A stretch of DNA of 64,000 nucleotides from Firmicutes bacterium HGW-Firmicutes-1 (lineage in GTDB: Bacteria > Bacillota > Clostridia > Lachnospirales > Vallitaleaceae), in assembly GCA_002841625.1 (NCBI GenBank), contig PHAG01000010.1, forward strand, positions 171,192 through 235,191, read 5' to 3'. Shown piece after piece: positions 17,599 to 25,805 of this stretch; the stretch's first letter is position 1, and every line of letters starts with the position of its first letter. Below the pieces are notes generated by a model that was not told the origin of the DNA, did no database searches, and saw only the letters and a program-made list of their open reading frames with translations. Position numbers and translations under genes: made by a program.

Positions 17599-18057
17599 TT
17601 GACTGATGAATATTTTATGCAGGAAGCCCTTTATGAAGCTCAAAAAGCATATGAACTGAAAGAAGTGCCTATAGGAGCAATCGTTGTAAATCAGGGAGTC
17701 ATTATTGGAAGAGGTTATAATAGAAGAAATACGGATAAGGATCCATTCGCACATGGAGAGATGATGGCAATTAAAGAAGCTTCTTTAGCTATTGGGGATT
17801 GGAGGCTGGAAGAATGTACCCTTTATGTAACGCTAGAACCTTGTCCAATGTGTGCAGGGGCAATTGTTCAATCGAGAATACCCAAAGTAGTCATTGGAGC
17901 GCCTAATTTTAAATCTGGAAGTGCGGGTACAATTATCAACATACTTAATGTAGAACGCTTCAATCACCAAGTGGATACAATTTATGGTGTGTTAGAGGAT
18001 GAATGCGGCGAATTAATTAAAGGGTTTTTTAAGAGCTTAAGGAAAATTGAAATATAA
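17599..18057 (+). CDS. tadA: tRNA-specific adenosine deaminase
   Basis: TadA converts A34 to inosine in tRNA-Arg(ACG). The zinc site is complete: HGEMMAIKEA (His and proton-shuttle Glu) and PCPMCAGAI (two Cys). Length 152 aa is standard. Start is TTG at 17599, with AGAGGTG 6 nt before it. In many Firmicutes tadA sits near the SRP RNA and dnaX; here about 22 kb, including the whole uronate island, lies between them. Confidence 0.95.
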   Translation: MTDEYFMQEALYEAQKAYELKEVPIGAIVVNQGVIIGRGYNRRNTDKDPFAHGEMMAIKEASLAIGDWRLEECTLYVTLEPCPMCAGAIVQSRIPKVVIGAPNFKSGSAGTIINILNVERFNHQVDTIYGVLEDECGELIKGFFKSLRKIEI

Positions 18058-18085
18058 TGTGTTTGATTTTTGAGATGGTATAAGG

Positions 18086-18112
18086 CATGGAGTTAGCTCT
18101 ATGTTTTTTTTA
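18086..18112 (+). terminator. Terminator after tadA
   Basis: CATGGAG / CTCTATG with a TTAG loop followed by TTTTTTTT. Confidence 0.8.
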
Positions 18113-18145
18113 TTTACTAGGAATGTTCTACTTTCCACGAAGCAT

Positions 18146-18204
18146 AGAACAAAGCGTTAGATAGCATAAATTATTACGTAACGCGCTGACAAGCGCTTTG
18201 TTCT
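18146..18204. repeat. Overlapping inverted repeats between tadA and kdgA
   Basis: AGAACAAAGCG (18146-18156) pairs with CGCTTTGTTCT (18194-18204), while GCGTTA (18154-18159) can instead pair with TAACGC (18179-18184). A further GTTCTA / TAGAAC pair spans 18125-18150. The folds exclude one another. No T-run follows. The rest of 18113-18338 shows no gene. Confidence 0.45.
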
Positions 18205-18338
18205 TTGTAGTAAGGGTATTTGGATTGGAACATCCTATTTTCTTGAGGGTGCTTATGTATTATAGGCAAGTTGATTAGTAGTTATATACAAATCTATTTT
18301 GAATTCCTTGTGCATATCGTAGAAGTTTAAGAAACTGC

Positions 18339-18368
18339 TTGACGAAGAGTAATCAGAGGGAGTATATT
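18339..18368 (+). promoter_or_regulatory. Probable promoter of the kdgA-kduD operon
   Basis: TTGACG (18339-18344) and TATATT (18363-18368) are 18 bp apart. The leader contains CAGACAACAGACAA at 18384-18397, a tandem CAGACAA that could be a regulator site. Confidence 0.5.
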
Positions 18369-18416
18369 TATATCATAAGACATCAGACAACAGACAATCC
18401 CTCAGGAGGTTTTAGG

Positions 18417-19067
18417 ATGAAGAAATATGAAATAATAAGTGAAATCATTGACAGTGGTGTTGTAGCTGTAATTCGTGCAGAATCGAGAGAACAAGGTAAG
18501 AAAATCATAGAAGCAGTGAAAGCTGGGGGCATCAAAGCACTAGAAATCACATTAACAGTGCCAGGTGCTATAGACATTATAAAGGAATTGGTAGAAGAAT
18601 ATAAAAATGAAGCTGTAATTATTGGTGCAGGTACGGTTTTAGATCCTGAATCTGCGAGAGCTTGTATTTTAGCAGGGGCAAAATATATTGTGAGTCCATA
18701 TTTTGATCTAGAAACGGTGAAAATGTGTAATAGATATGCGATTCCAGTGATGCCAGGTGTTATGAATCCCCGTGAGGTAGTTATGGCATTAGAAGCTGGT
18801 GTTGATATCTGTAAAGTATTTCCAGCGGAAGCTTTTGGACCATCTATCATAAGTGCTTTCAAAGGACCTTTGCCACAGGGAAATTACATGCCAACAGGCG
18901 GTGTTGACCTAGATAATGTTAAGGAATGGATATCTAGAGGAGCTATAGCAGTTGGGGTAGGTAGTGTACTTACCAAAGGTGCAAAGAATGGCGAATATGA
19001 AAACGTAACTGAAACAGCAAGAAAATTTGTTGAAGCGGTTAAAGAGGCGAGATTAGGATTGAAATAA
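18417..19067 (+). CDS. kdgA: 2-keto-3-deoxy-6-phosphogluconate aldolase
   Basis: KDPG/KHG aldolase splits KDPG into pyruvate and glyceraldehyde-3-phosphate, the last step of uronate breakdown. Key parts: ALEITLTVPGA with the catalytic Glu, GAGTVLD, and CKVFPAEAFGP with the Schiff-base Lys, then PTGGV for phosphate binding. Length 216 aa is normal. The ATG at 18417 follows CAGGAGG; the frame is open further upstream, but that part holds the promoter. It heads a tight run of genes (kdgA, two kinases, kduI, kduD) with 10-25 bp gaps. Confidence 0.95.
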   Translation: MKKYEIISEIIDSGVVAVIRAESREQGKKIIEAVKAGGIKALEITLTVPGAIDIIKELVEEYKNEAVIIGAGTVLDPESARACILAGAKYIVSPYFDLETVKMCNRYAIPVMPGVMNPREVVMALEAGVDICKVFPAEAFGPSIISAFKGPLPQGNYMPTGGVDLDNVKEWISRGAIAVGVGSVLTKGAKNGEYENVTETARKFVEAVKEARLGLK

Positions 19068-19090
19068 TTATATATTTTGGAGGAAACAAT

Positions 19091-20113
19091 ATGAAGAAGA
19101 TTATTACAATGGGTGAAATCATGTTAAGGCTATCTACGCCAGAGCATCAAAGATTCGTTCAAGCAGATACCTTTGAAGCGGAATATGGTGGAGGAGAAGC
19201 CAATGTTGCAGTTTCCTTAGCCAACTATGGTTTAAATGCACAGTTTGTTACTAAACTTCCCAAGAACCCCATTGGTCAAAGTGCGATTAACCATTTAAGA
19301 AAGTATGGCGTAGGCACTGATTATATTGTAAGAGGCGGGGAACGTGTAGGAATCTATTTCTTAGAACATGGTGCCTCTATGAGGGCGTCTGCAGTGGTTT
19401 ATGATCGTGCCCATTCCTCGATTTCAGAAGCAAAAGCATCTGAATTTAACTTTGATGCTATTTTTAAAGATGCGGAGTGGTTTCATTTTACAGGCATTAC
19501 GCCTGCATTAAGTAAAGAAGCAATACAGCTTACGGAAGAAGCATTAAAAGCTGCAAAAAAACATGGTGTTACAGTCAGTGTTGACTTAAACTATAGGAAG
19601 AAGCTATGGACATCAGAAGAAGCAAAAGCGATCATGACCAATTTGATGCAATATGTAGATGTTTGTATAGGAAATGAAGAAGATGCGCAGAAGGTTTTAG
19701 GCTTTAAACCAGGAGAAACAGATGTTAACAAAGGCGAGTTAGAGATTGAAGGCTACAAAAGTATTTTCAAACAAATGATGGAGAAATTTAATTTTAAATA
19801 TATTGTGACAACCCTTAGAGAAAGCTATTCAGCTTCGGATAATGGCTGGTCAGCACTTATTTATAATGGTGATGAATTTTATCAATCTAAAAAGTATGAC
19901 ATCAGAATTGTAGATAGAGTAGGTGGCGGTGACTCTTTTGCAGGGGGGTTAATTTATGGGTTGGTGAAAACAGGAGACTTCAGATATGCACTTGAATTTG
20001 CAGTAGGTGCTTCAGCACTTAAGCACACGATTCATGGTGATTTTAATCTAGTAACGGTTGAAGAAGTTGAAACCTTAATAAAGGGTGATGCTTCAGGTAG
20101 AGTACAGAGATAA
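19091..20113 (+). CDS. kdgK: 2-keto-3-deoxygluconate kinase, Thermotoga-like subfamily
   Basis: A PfkB/ribokinase-family sugar kinase of 340 aa. It opens MKKIITMGEIMLRLSTPEHQ, has GGGEANVAVSLA for sugar binding and ends with DRVGGGDSFAGGL, where the GGGD Asp is the catalytic base. The pattern (YGGGEAN, RVGIYFLE, YDRAHSSIS, SGRV at the end) matches the 2-keto-3-deoxygluconate kinase subfamily known from Thermotoga. It would phosphorylate KDG to KDPG, the substrate of the preceding kdgA. A second KDG-kinase-like gene follows directly. Confidence 0.88.
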   Translation: MKKIITMGEIMLRLSTPEHQRFVQADTFEAEYGGGEANVAVSLANYGLNAQFVTKLPKNPIGQSAINHLRKYGVGTDYIVRGGERVGIYFLEHGASMRASAVVYDRAHSSISEAKASEFNFDAIFKDAEWFHFTGITPALSKEAIQLTEEALKAAKKHGVTVSVDLNYRKKLWTSEEAKAIMTNLMQYVDVCIGNEEDAQKVLGFKPGETDVNKGELEIEGYKSIFKQMMEKFNFKYIVTTLRESYSASDNGWSALIYNGDEFYQSKKYDIRIVDRVGGGDSFAGGLIYGLVKTGDFRYALEFAVGASALKHTIHGDFNLVTVEEVETLIKGDASGRVQR

Positions 20114-20133
20114 CTCAATCTAGGAGGATTCTT

Positions 20134-21096
20134 GTGGAACAAAAAGAATTAGAAGTAATTACTTTTGGTGAATCGATGGTACTCTTTAGCCCAGATTCTA
20201 AAGGACCATTGAGGCATATACATCAATTTATGAAATCTATAGCAGGTGCGGAGTCTAATGTAGCAATTGCTTTGGCACGATTAGGACATCAGGTTGGCTG
20301 GTTTTCTCGGTTAGGTGATGATGAGTTTGGTCGTTATATCGAATTTATGATACGAGGCGAAGGCATCGATGTCTCAAGAGTGATAAAAGATTCAGATCAT
20401 CAAACAGGATTGTTGTTTAAGGAATTGTTTGAGCATGTGAACCCTAATGTTTACTATTACAGAAAGCATTCAGCAGCAAGCTACTTAAAAGCTTCAGATT
20501 TAGATGCAGAGTATATTCAAAAGGCAAAGATTTTGCATATAACAGGGATTACACCCGCAATCTCACAATCAGCACGGGAAACAGTATTTGAGGCTATTAG
20601 GATAGCGAAAGCAAGTGGGGTGATCATATCCTTTGATCCGAATATCAGACTTAAGTTATGGTCTATAAAGGAAGCAAAGGAAACACTTCTGAAATTATGC
20701 AGTCTGGCGGATATTTTATTTCCAGGTAAGGACGAAGGAGAATTACTCCTTGATGAGACTTATACAGATGCAATCATTGAAGGTTTTCATGAACTTGGAC
20801 CAAAAATAATTGCATTGAAGCTTGGTAAAGAAGGCTGTATTGTATCAGATGGTACAATAAAAACCTGGATTAAGGGATATACAGTAGATCAGATTGAAGA
20901 TACGGTAGGTGCAGGTGATGGTTTTGCTGCTGGGTTTTTAAGCAGTTATTTAAAAGGCAATGATATCGTAACCTGTGGTGATTATGCGAATGGTGTAGGC
21001 GCTATGGCTACACTCGTTAGAGGCGATAGTGAAGGCTTTCCTACCCTTGAGCAGCTCCTTTCTTTTACAAATAAGATTAAACACATAGAACGTTAA
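20134..21096 (+). CDS. kdgK: 2-keto-3-deoxygluconate kinase, Bacillus-like subfamily
   Basis: A second PfkB-family kinase of 320 aa, clearly different from its neighbour. It opens VITFGESMVLF, has AGAESNVAIALARLGH and YYRKHSAASYL, and ends with DTVGAGDGFAAGFL containing the catalytic Asp. This pattern matches the KdgK of Bacillus. The start is GTG at 20134 with AGGAGG upstream. Two KDG kinases of different subfamilies in one operon suggest different sugar preferences, for example KDG and a stereoisomer, or simple redundancy. Confidence 0.85.
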   Translation: MEQKELEVITFGESMVLFSPDSKGPLRHIHQFMKSIAGAESNVAIALARLGHQVGWFSRLGDDEFGRYIEFMIRGEGIDVSRVIKDSDHQTGLLFKELFEHVNPNVYYYRKHSAASYLKASDLDAEYIQKAKILHITGITPAISQSARETVFEAIRIAKASGVIISFDPNIRLKLWSIKEAKETLLKLCSLADILFPGKDEGELLLDETYTDAIIEGFHELGPKIIALKLGKEGCIVSDGTIKTWIKGYTVDQIEDTVGAGDGFAAGFLSSYLKGNDIVTCGDYANGVGAMATLVRGDSEGFPTLEQLLSFTNKIKHIER

Positions 21097-21118
21097 AATT
21101 AATTAGGAGGAAATTGAT

Positions 21119-21961
21119 ATGATTATTAGAGAACCATCCAATTCAAAAGATGCAAAACATTACACAACCCAGAGGTTAAGAGAAGAATTTCTTATTCAAG
21201 AATTATTTGTCCCTAATCTAATTAGCAGGACTTATAGTCACATTGATAGGATTATTACAATGGGGATTTGTCCAGGTGATCAGGCACTACGTTTAGAACA
21301 AGATTTAGATGTAAATAAATCCTTAGGAACAAGCTTTTTCTTGGAAAGAAGAGAATTAGGTATTATTAATGTAGGCGGTAATGGCAGCGTTACAATTGAT
21401 GGAAAAATCTATCCATTAAAAGCAAGAGATGGACTTTATATTGGAATGGGCGTTAAAGAGGTGATCTTCGAAAGTGAGGACGCAGTGTTTCCTGCAAAAT
21501 TCTATACTTTAAGTGCACCAGCTCATAGAACTTATCCAACGGTTCATATTGATATCACGAAAGCAAAACAAGTACCAATGGGAGATATGGAAAGTGCAAA
21601 TAAAAGAATCATTTTTCAATATCTGCATCCAGAGGTTTTAGATACTTGCCAATTGAGTATGGGGCTTACTACCCTAGAAAAAGGCTGTGTTTGGAATACG
21701 ATGCCTTGCCATACCCATGAGAGAAGGATGGAGGTATATTTCTATTTTGATCTTCCAGAGAATGGAGTAGTTTTTCATTTAATGGGAGAGCCTAATGAAA
21801 CAAGACATATTGTTGTAAGAAATGAAGAAGCTATTATTTCTCCAAGTTGGTCTATACATTCAGGTTGTGGTTCCACATCTTATAGCTTTATTTGGGGAAT
21901 GGTGGGAGAAAATAAAACATTTACTGATATGGATCACGTCAACATAAAAGAAATCATGTAG
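21119..21961 (+). CDS. kduI: 5-keto-4-deoxyuronate isomerase
   Basis: KduI converts 4-deoxy-L-threo-5-hexosulose uronate to 3-deoxy-D-glycero-2,5-hexodiulosonate, in the branch for unsaturated uronates from pectin lyases. It is a double cupin; the zinc site is in MPCHTHERRMEVYFYF. It opens with the family pattern (REPSNSKDAKHYTTQRLREEF) and is 280 aa, exactly typical. The ATG follows AGGAGGAAATTGAT. The next gene, kduD, begins 11 bp on and does the next reaction. Confidence 0.95.
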   Translation: MIIREPSNSKDAKHYTTQRLREEFLIQELFVPNLISRTYSHIDRIITMGICPGDQALRLEQDLDVNKSLGTSFFLERRELGIINVGGNGSVTIDGKIYPLKARDGLYIGMGVKEVIFESEDAVFPAKFYTLSAPAHRTYPTVHIDITKAKQVPMGDMESANKRIIFQYLHPEVLDTCQLSMGLTTLEKGCVWNTMPCHTHERRMEVYFYFDLPENGVVFHLMGEPNETRHIVVRNEEAIISPSWSIHSGCGSTSYSFIWGMVGENKTFTDMDHVNIKEIM

Positions 21962-21971
21962 GAGGTTCATT

Positions 21972-22733
21972 ATGATACTAGAACAATTTAACTTAACAGG
22001 TAAAGTTGCTATTGTAACTGGTTGTAGCAGGGGATTAGGCCAAGGAATGGCTATCGCATTAGCCGAAGCAGGAGCAGATATATTAGGAGTTGATTATACA
22101 GCAGCGCCAGAAACAAAAGAAAAAGTTGAAGCAATTGGTAAAAAATTTCATCATATAGAAGCGAACTTAATGTCAATAGATAAGCTTGCAGATATTGTAA
22201 AAGAAGCAGTAGATGTATATGGACATATTGATCTGCTAGTAAATAATGCAGGGATTATTAGAAGAGAAGATGCGCTAGAATTTTCTGAAAAAGATTGGGA
22301 TGATGTAATGGATATTAATCTCAAAACAGTGTTTTTCTTTAGTCAAGCGGTTGCAAAGCAATACATTGCACAAGGCACAGGAGGTAAGATTATCAATATC
22401 GCTTCTATGCTTTCTTTCCAAGGTGGCGTTAGAGTACCATCCTATACAGCAAGTAAAAGCGGTGTAATGGGTATTACAAAACTGATGGCAAATGAATGGG
22501 CAAAACATAATATTAATGTGAACGCCATCGCGCCAGGCTATATGGCAACCGATAATACAGCAGCACTACGAGCTGATGAACAAAGAAGTGCTGATATTTT
22601 AGGACGCATACCAGCTGAAAGATGGGGATTACCTGAAGATCTTATGGGACCGATTGTATTTTTAGCTTCTAAAAGCTCAGACTACGTGAATGGCTATACC
22701 TTAGCAGTTGACGGTGGTTGGTTAGCAAGATAA
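21972..22733 (+). CDS. kduD: 2-dehydro-3-deoxy-D-gluconate 5-dehydrogenase
   Basis: KduD is a short-chain dehydrogenase that reduces 3-deoxy-D-glycero-2,5-hexodiulosonate to KDG using NAD(P)H. The dinucleotide motif TGCSRGLGQGMA, NNAG, catalytic Ser in IASMLSF and YTASK are all present. Length 253 aa is standard. It opens LEQFNLTGKVAIVTG like characterised KduD proteins. It is the last gene of the first uronate operon; a separate promoter for the GntR regulator follows. Confidence 0.93.
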   Translation: MILEQFNLTGKVAIVTGCSRGLGQGMAIALAEAGADILGVDYTAAPETKEKVEAIGKKFHHIEANLMSIDKLADIVKEAVDVYGHIDLLVNNAGIIRREDALEFSEKDWDDVMDINLKTVFFFSQAVAKQYIAQGTGGKIINIASMLSFQGGVRVPSYTASKSGVMGITKLMANEWAKHNINVNAIAPGYMATDNTAALRADEQRSADILGRIPAERWGLPEDLMGPIVFLASKSSDYVNGYTLAVDGGWLAR

Positions 22734-22818
22734 TCTAGCTTGTAGGTAAAGGTCATAAAAAGGGCTTTGTTAGTTCATAATCTTGCTGTTTAATAGATGC
22801 ATGATGTCCTACAACCAT

Positions 22819-22847
22819 TTGACATAGAATCTAGAATTCGGTATAGT
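22819..22847 (+). promoter_or_regulatory. Sigma-A promoter of the GntR regulator
   Basis: TTGACA (22819-22824), 17-bp spacer, TATAGT (22842-22847). Transcription would begin near 22854, before the GTG start at 22904. Confidence 0.65.
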
Positions 22848-22903
22848 AAGATTATTAAATGCAAGCCCGAAACAAGCAATTGGGTTATATGGGAGGAACT
22901 AAA

Positions 22904-23581
22904 GTGTACGATAAAACCATTTTATCAGAAAAAGTAGCAGAAAGTATTCGTAATACAATCATAGAAAAGAACATGCAACCAGGAGATCAGCTGCAAAATG
23001 AGTTAGACCTTACTAAGGAGCTGAATATTAGCAGGTCTACATTAAGAGAGGCTATAAAAATACTTGCATCTACCAATGTTGTTGAAGTTAGAAGAGGTAG
23101 AGGGACTTTTGTATCTGAAAACCTTGGAATATCCAAAGATCCCTTTGGGATTAATTTTATTGAAGAAAAGGATTTGCTAAGTCATTTCTTTGAAGTAAGG
23201 CTACTTGTAGAACCTCAAATGGCAGAGTTTGCGGCAGTAAGAGCAACAGAAGAAGAAATCAAAAATATCAGAATAGCTTATGAAAAGGTTAAAGAAGCCA
23301 TTACCAAAGGTGAGAATCATACAGAAGCAGATATAGAGTTTCATAATCAGATTGCGAAAAGTACCCATAATCCGATTTTACAGCGTGTGGTACCTATTAT
23401 TAATGATGGGATTATCGGAGGATATGCAAAAACAAAAGATGTACCAGAAACAGCCGAGATGGTGTTGATTCAACATAAGAAAATCATGAATGCAATAGAA
23501 AATAGGGAACAAGATTCTGCCAGAAGAAATATGCGAGAACACATTTTATATGGTCTAGAGCAATCTAGGAAAAAAATATAA
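22904..23581 (+). CDS. GntR-family (FadR/FCD type) transcriptional regulator of uronate genes
   Basis: The N-terminal winged helix (LSEKVAESIRNTIIEKNMQPGDQL...LTKELNISRSTLREAIKILAS...RRGRGTFV) is followed by an all-helical FCD ligand domain. Its metal-binding pattern includes ADIEFHNQIAKSTHNPI and later His residues. FCD ligands are often hexuronates or organic acids, which fits the location. I start at the GTG at 22904 (GGGAGG at 8 nt), giving 225 aa; an in-frame ATG at 22859 lies only a few bases from the predicted transcript start. It is likely a local repressor; its operator is not certain. Confidence 0.88.
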   Translation: MYDKTILSEKVAESIRNTIIEKNMQPGDQLQNELDLTKELNISRSTLREAIKILASTNVVEVRRGRGTFVSENLGISKDPFGINFIEEKDLLSHFFEVRLLVEPQMAEFAAVRATEEEIKNIRIAYEKVKEAITKGENHTEADIEFHNQIAKSTHNPILQRVVPIINDGIIGGYAKTKDVPETAEMVLIQHKKIMNAIENREQDSARRNMREHILYGLEQSRKKI

Positions 23582-23659
23582 ACTCAAGATACATAATCTA
23601 CTAAATGTAATAGAAATAGCATTTAACGTTAAAGAGATGGAACAGCAAAGGAGATTATT

Positions 23660-24067
23660 ATGTCAGAAAACCAAAAACAATATGTTTTTAAAATATCAGA
23701 ATTACCACTGACACCAGTTTCAGAGGATGAAAAATTAACAGCTCGATTTATATTAGGCAAAGATAGTATGCTTAGTTTCATTGAGAATCCTCCAAATACA
23801 GAGTTTGGCATTCATGATCATGAGTGTGAACAGTATTTATTGATTTTTGAAGGTTCCGTTGAGTTTGTTATTGATGGAAAAGAAGTAACCATTGGAGCTG
23901 GAGAGGTTGCCTATTTTCCAGGTGGAGTCTCACATGGTGGCAAGACGGTTACGGGTATGAAGGGACTAGATATTTTCTGTCCAGCAAGAGAGCCACATCT
24001 AGAGAGAATGAAAAGATATGGTACGATGCCGAGTGTAGATGGTACCTATCCTAAAGCAGTTAAATAA
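23660..24067 (+). CDS. Cupin protein, probably KdgF-type uronate linearising enzyme
   Basis: A single-domain cupin of 135 aa. Metal ligands are visible in GIHDHECEQYLLIFEGSVEF (two His and Glu) and GGVSHGG (His). The motif spacing and the DIFCPAREPHLERM tail resemble KdgF, which converts 4,5-unsaturated uronates to the open-chain ketone that KduI uses. With kduI and kduD upstream this role fits well. A generic cupin of sugar metabolism is the alternative. ATG follows AAAGGAG. Confidence 0.7.
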   Translation: MSENQKQYVFKISELPLTPVSEDEKLTARFILGKDSMLSFIENPPNTEFGIHDHECEQYLLIFEGSVEFVIDGKEVTIGAGEVAYFPGGVSHGGKTVTGMKGLDIFCPAREPHLERMKRYGTMPSVDGTYPKAVK

Positions 24068-24127
24068 GATGAACACGTATTACAGGATATATAAGCTATG
24101 CTACAGTTAAATTACTTGAACTCTACG

Positions 24128-24245
24128 AAATGACTTTGTTCAAATGATCTTTTGACATATTCATCTTTTGAGCCAAAGCATCTAGGAAGATCTTCAACTA
24201 GATGCGCGTGCATCTAAGGTGATATTAGAAAGGTCATTTTTTATT
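24128..24245 (+). promoter_or_regulatory. Structured leader region upstream of uxaB
   Basis: AAATGACTTT (24128-24137) can pair with AAGGTCATTT (24230-24239), which is followed by TTTATT. Inside is a perfect GCATCTAG (24178-24185) / CTAGATGC (24198-24205) hairpin, and GCATCT is repeated at 24209-24214 as a competing arm. It could be a terminator of the cupin transcript or a switchable leader. Confidence 0.4.
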
Positions 24246-24353
24246 CATTGAGTAACTTTCATGAAAATGCGTTTCTAAGAAATTGAAAACTACTGATTGT
24301 AGTAAAAGAAATTATCTAACACAAAATATATTTAAAATGGAGTGATAAAAGCT

Positions 24354-25805
24354 ATGAAAAATCTGAATCAATCAATTATTAGCAAAGTAAAACGTCCAAT
24401 AAAAATTCTTCAATTTGGTGAAGGTAATTTCTTAAGAGCCTTTGTTGATTGGATTATTCAAGCAGGAAATGACCAAGGAGTGATTAATACAAACGTTGCA
24501 GTTGTTCAGCCACTCGAATTAGGAAGGGTGAAGAATTTAGCGGAGCAGGATGGTTTATATACCTTGTATCTGGAAGGGCTTCAAGCTGGAGAAGCTGTAA
24601 GTAAGCAATCAGTTATATCTGTTTTAGATGATTTTATAAATCCATATGAAAGCTATGATGCGTATTTGGAATATGCAAAAAGTGAAGATTTGCGTTTTAT
24701 TATATCAAATACAACGGAAGCAGGTATTGTACTGGATTTACAGGATACAGACCTTACTAAGTGCCCTGCTTCATTCCCAGGAAAATTATTGGCGTTACTC
24801 TATAATAGATATCTTCATTTTGAGGGAGATTATCAAAAAGGGCTCATCATACTGCCTTGTGAATTGATCGATCACAATGGCCATGAGCTAAACAAAGTAT
24901 TGAATGAATTGGCATTATTAAACAACCTAGAAGCTGATTTTTTTGATTGGTTAAATGATGCTAATATTTTTTGTGATACGTTGGTAGATCGTATTGTACC
25001 AGGGTATCCTGTAAACGAAATTGATACACTTACGAAAGCGCTTGGATATTTTGACCATTCAATTATAAAAGGCGAATTGTTCCACTTATGGGTAATTGGA
25101 GGAGATGAAAAAGTAGAAAAAGAATTTCCAGTAAACCTTGCTGGTTTAAATGTTCTATTCGTTAAGGACATTACTCCCTACAAAGAAAGAAAGGTGCGTA
25201 TATTAAATGGAGCACATACGGCATTGGTACCTGTAGCATATTTATATGGCATTGATACAGTAAAAGAAGCCCTTGAAGACGAAATCCTTGGAGAGTTTGT
25301 TGAAAAAATGATTTTTGATGAAATTATACCTACCTTGGATTTACCAGTAGAAGAATGTATTCAATTTGCGAAGGACGTACTTCAAAGATTTAAAAACCCG
25401 TTTATCAGACATGAGTTACTATCCATATCTTTGAATGCAACGACGAAATATAAGACCAGAGATCTTCCTTCAGTAATTGCTTCTATAGAAAGAAAAGGAA
25501 CCTTACCTAGGAGATTGCTTTTTTCTCTTGCAAGTCAATTGGTGTTTTTTAAAGGAGAAAGAGAAGGAGCAACAATCCCACTGCAAGATAACAAAGAGTT
25601 TTTAGAGCTTTATACGAAGCTATGGGCACAATATGATGGTTCCTATGAAAGTGTAGAAAGCATTACTGCTACCTATCTTGGTCTAAAGGAACATTGGGGA
25701 ATTGATCTTAATGCAATAGAAGGTTTAAATGATTTTATCACAAAAAGTGTCTACCTAATATTAAAAGAAGGGATGAAAAAAGCCTTAAGTGAGGTGGTTG
25801 GATGA
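24354..25805 (+). CDS. uxaB: Tagaturonate reductase (altronate oxidoreductase)
   Basis: UxaB reduces D-tagaturonate to D-altronate with NADH in galacturonate breakdown. It belongs to the mannitol dehydrogenase family: ILQFGEGNFLRAFVDW at the Rossmann start, and RILNGAHTALVPVAYL with the catalytic-site His. Length 483 aa is typical. I start at ATG 24354; the in-frame GTG at 24342 overlaps the GGAG ribosome binding site. The stop overlaps the start of uxaA by 4 bp (ATGA), so they are translationally coupled. Confidence 0.93.
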   Translation: MKNLNQSIISKVKRPIKILQFGEGNFLRAFVDWIIQAGNDQGVINTNVAVVQPLELGRVKNLAEQDGLYTLYLEGLQAGEAVSKQSVISVLDDFINPYESYDAYLEYAKSEDLRFIISNTTEAGIVLDLQDTDLTKCPASFPGKLLALLYNRYLHFEGDYQKGLIILPCELIDHNGHELNKVLNELALLNNLEADFFDWLNDANIFCDTLVDRIVPGYPVNEIDTLTKALGYFDHSIIKGELFHLWVIGGDEKVEKEFPVNLAGLNVLFVKDITPYKERKVRILNGAHTALVPVAYLYGIDTVKEALEDEILGEFVEKMIFDEIIPTLDLPVEECIQFAKDVLQRFKNPFIRHELLSISLNATTKYKTRDLPSVIASIERKGTLPRRLLFSLASQLVFFKGEREGATIPLQDNKEFLELYTKLWAQYDGSYESVESITATYLGLKEHWGIDLNAIEGLNDFITKSVYLILKEGMKKALSEVVG

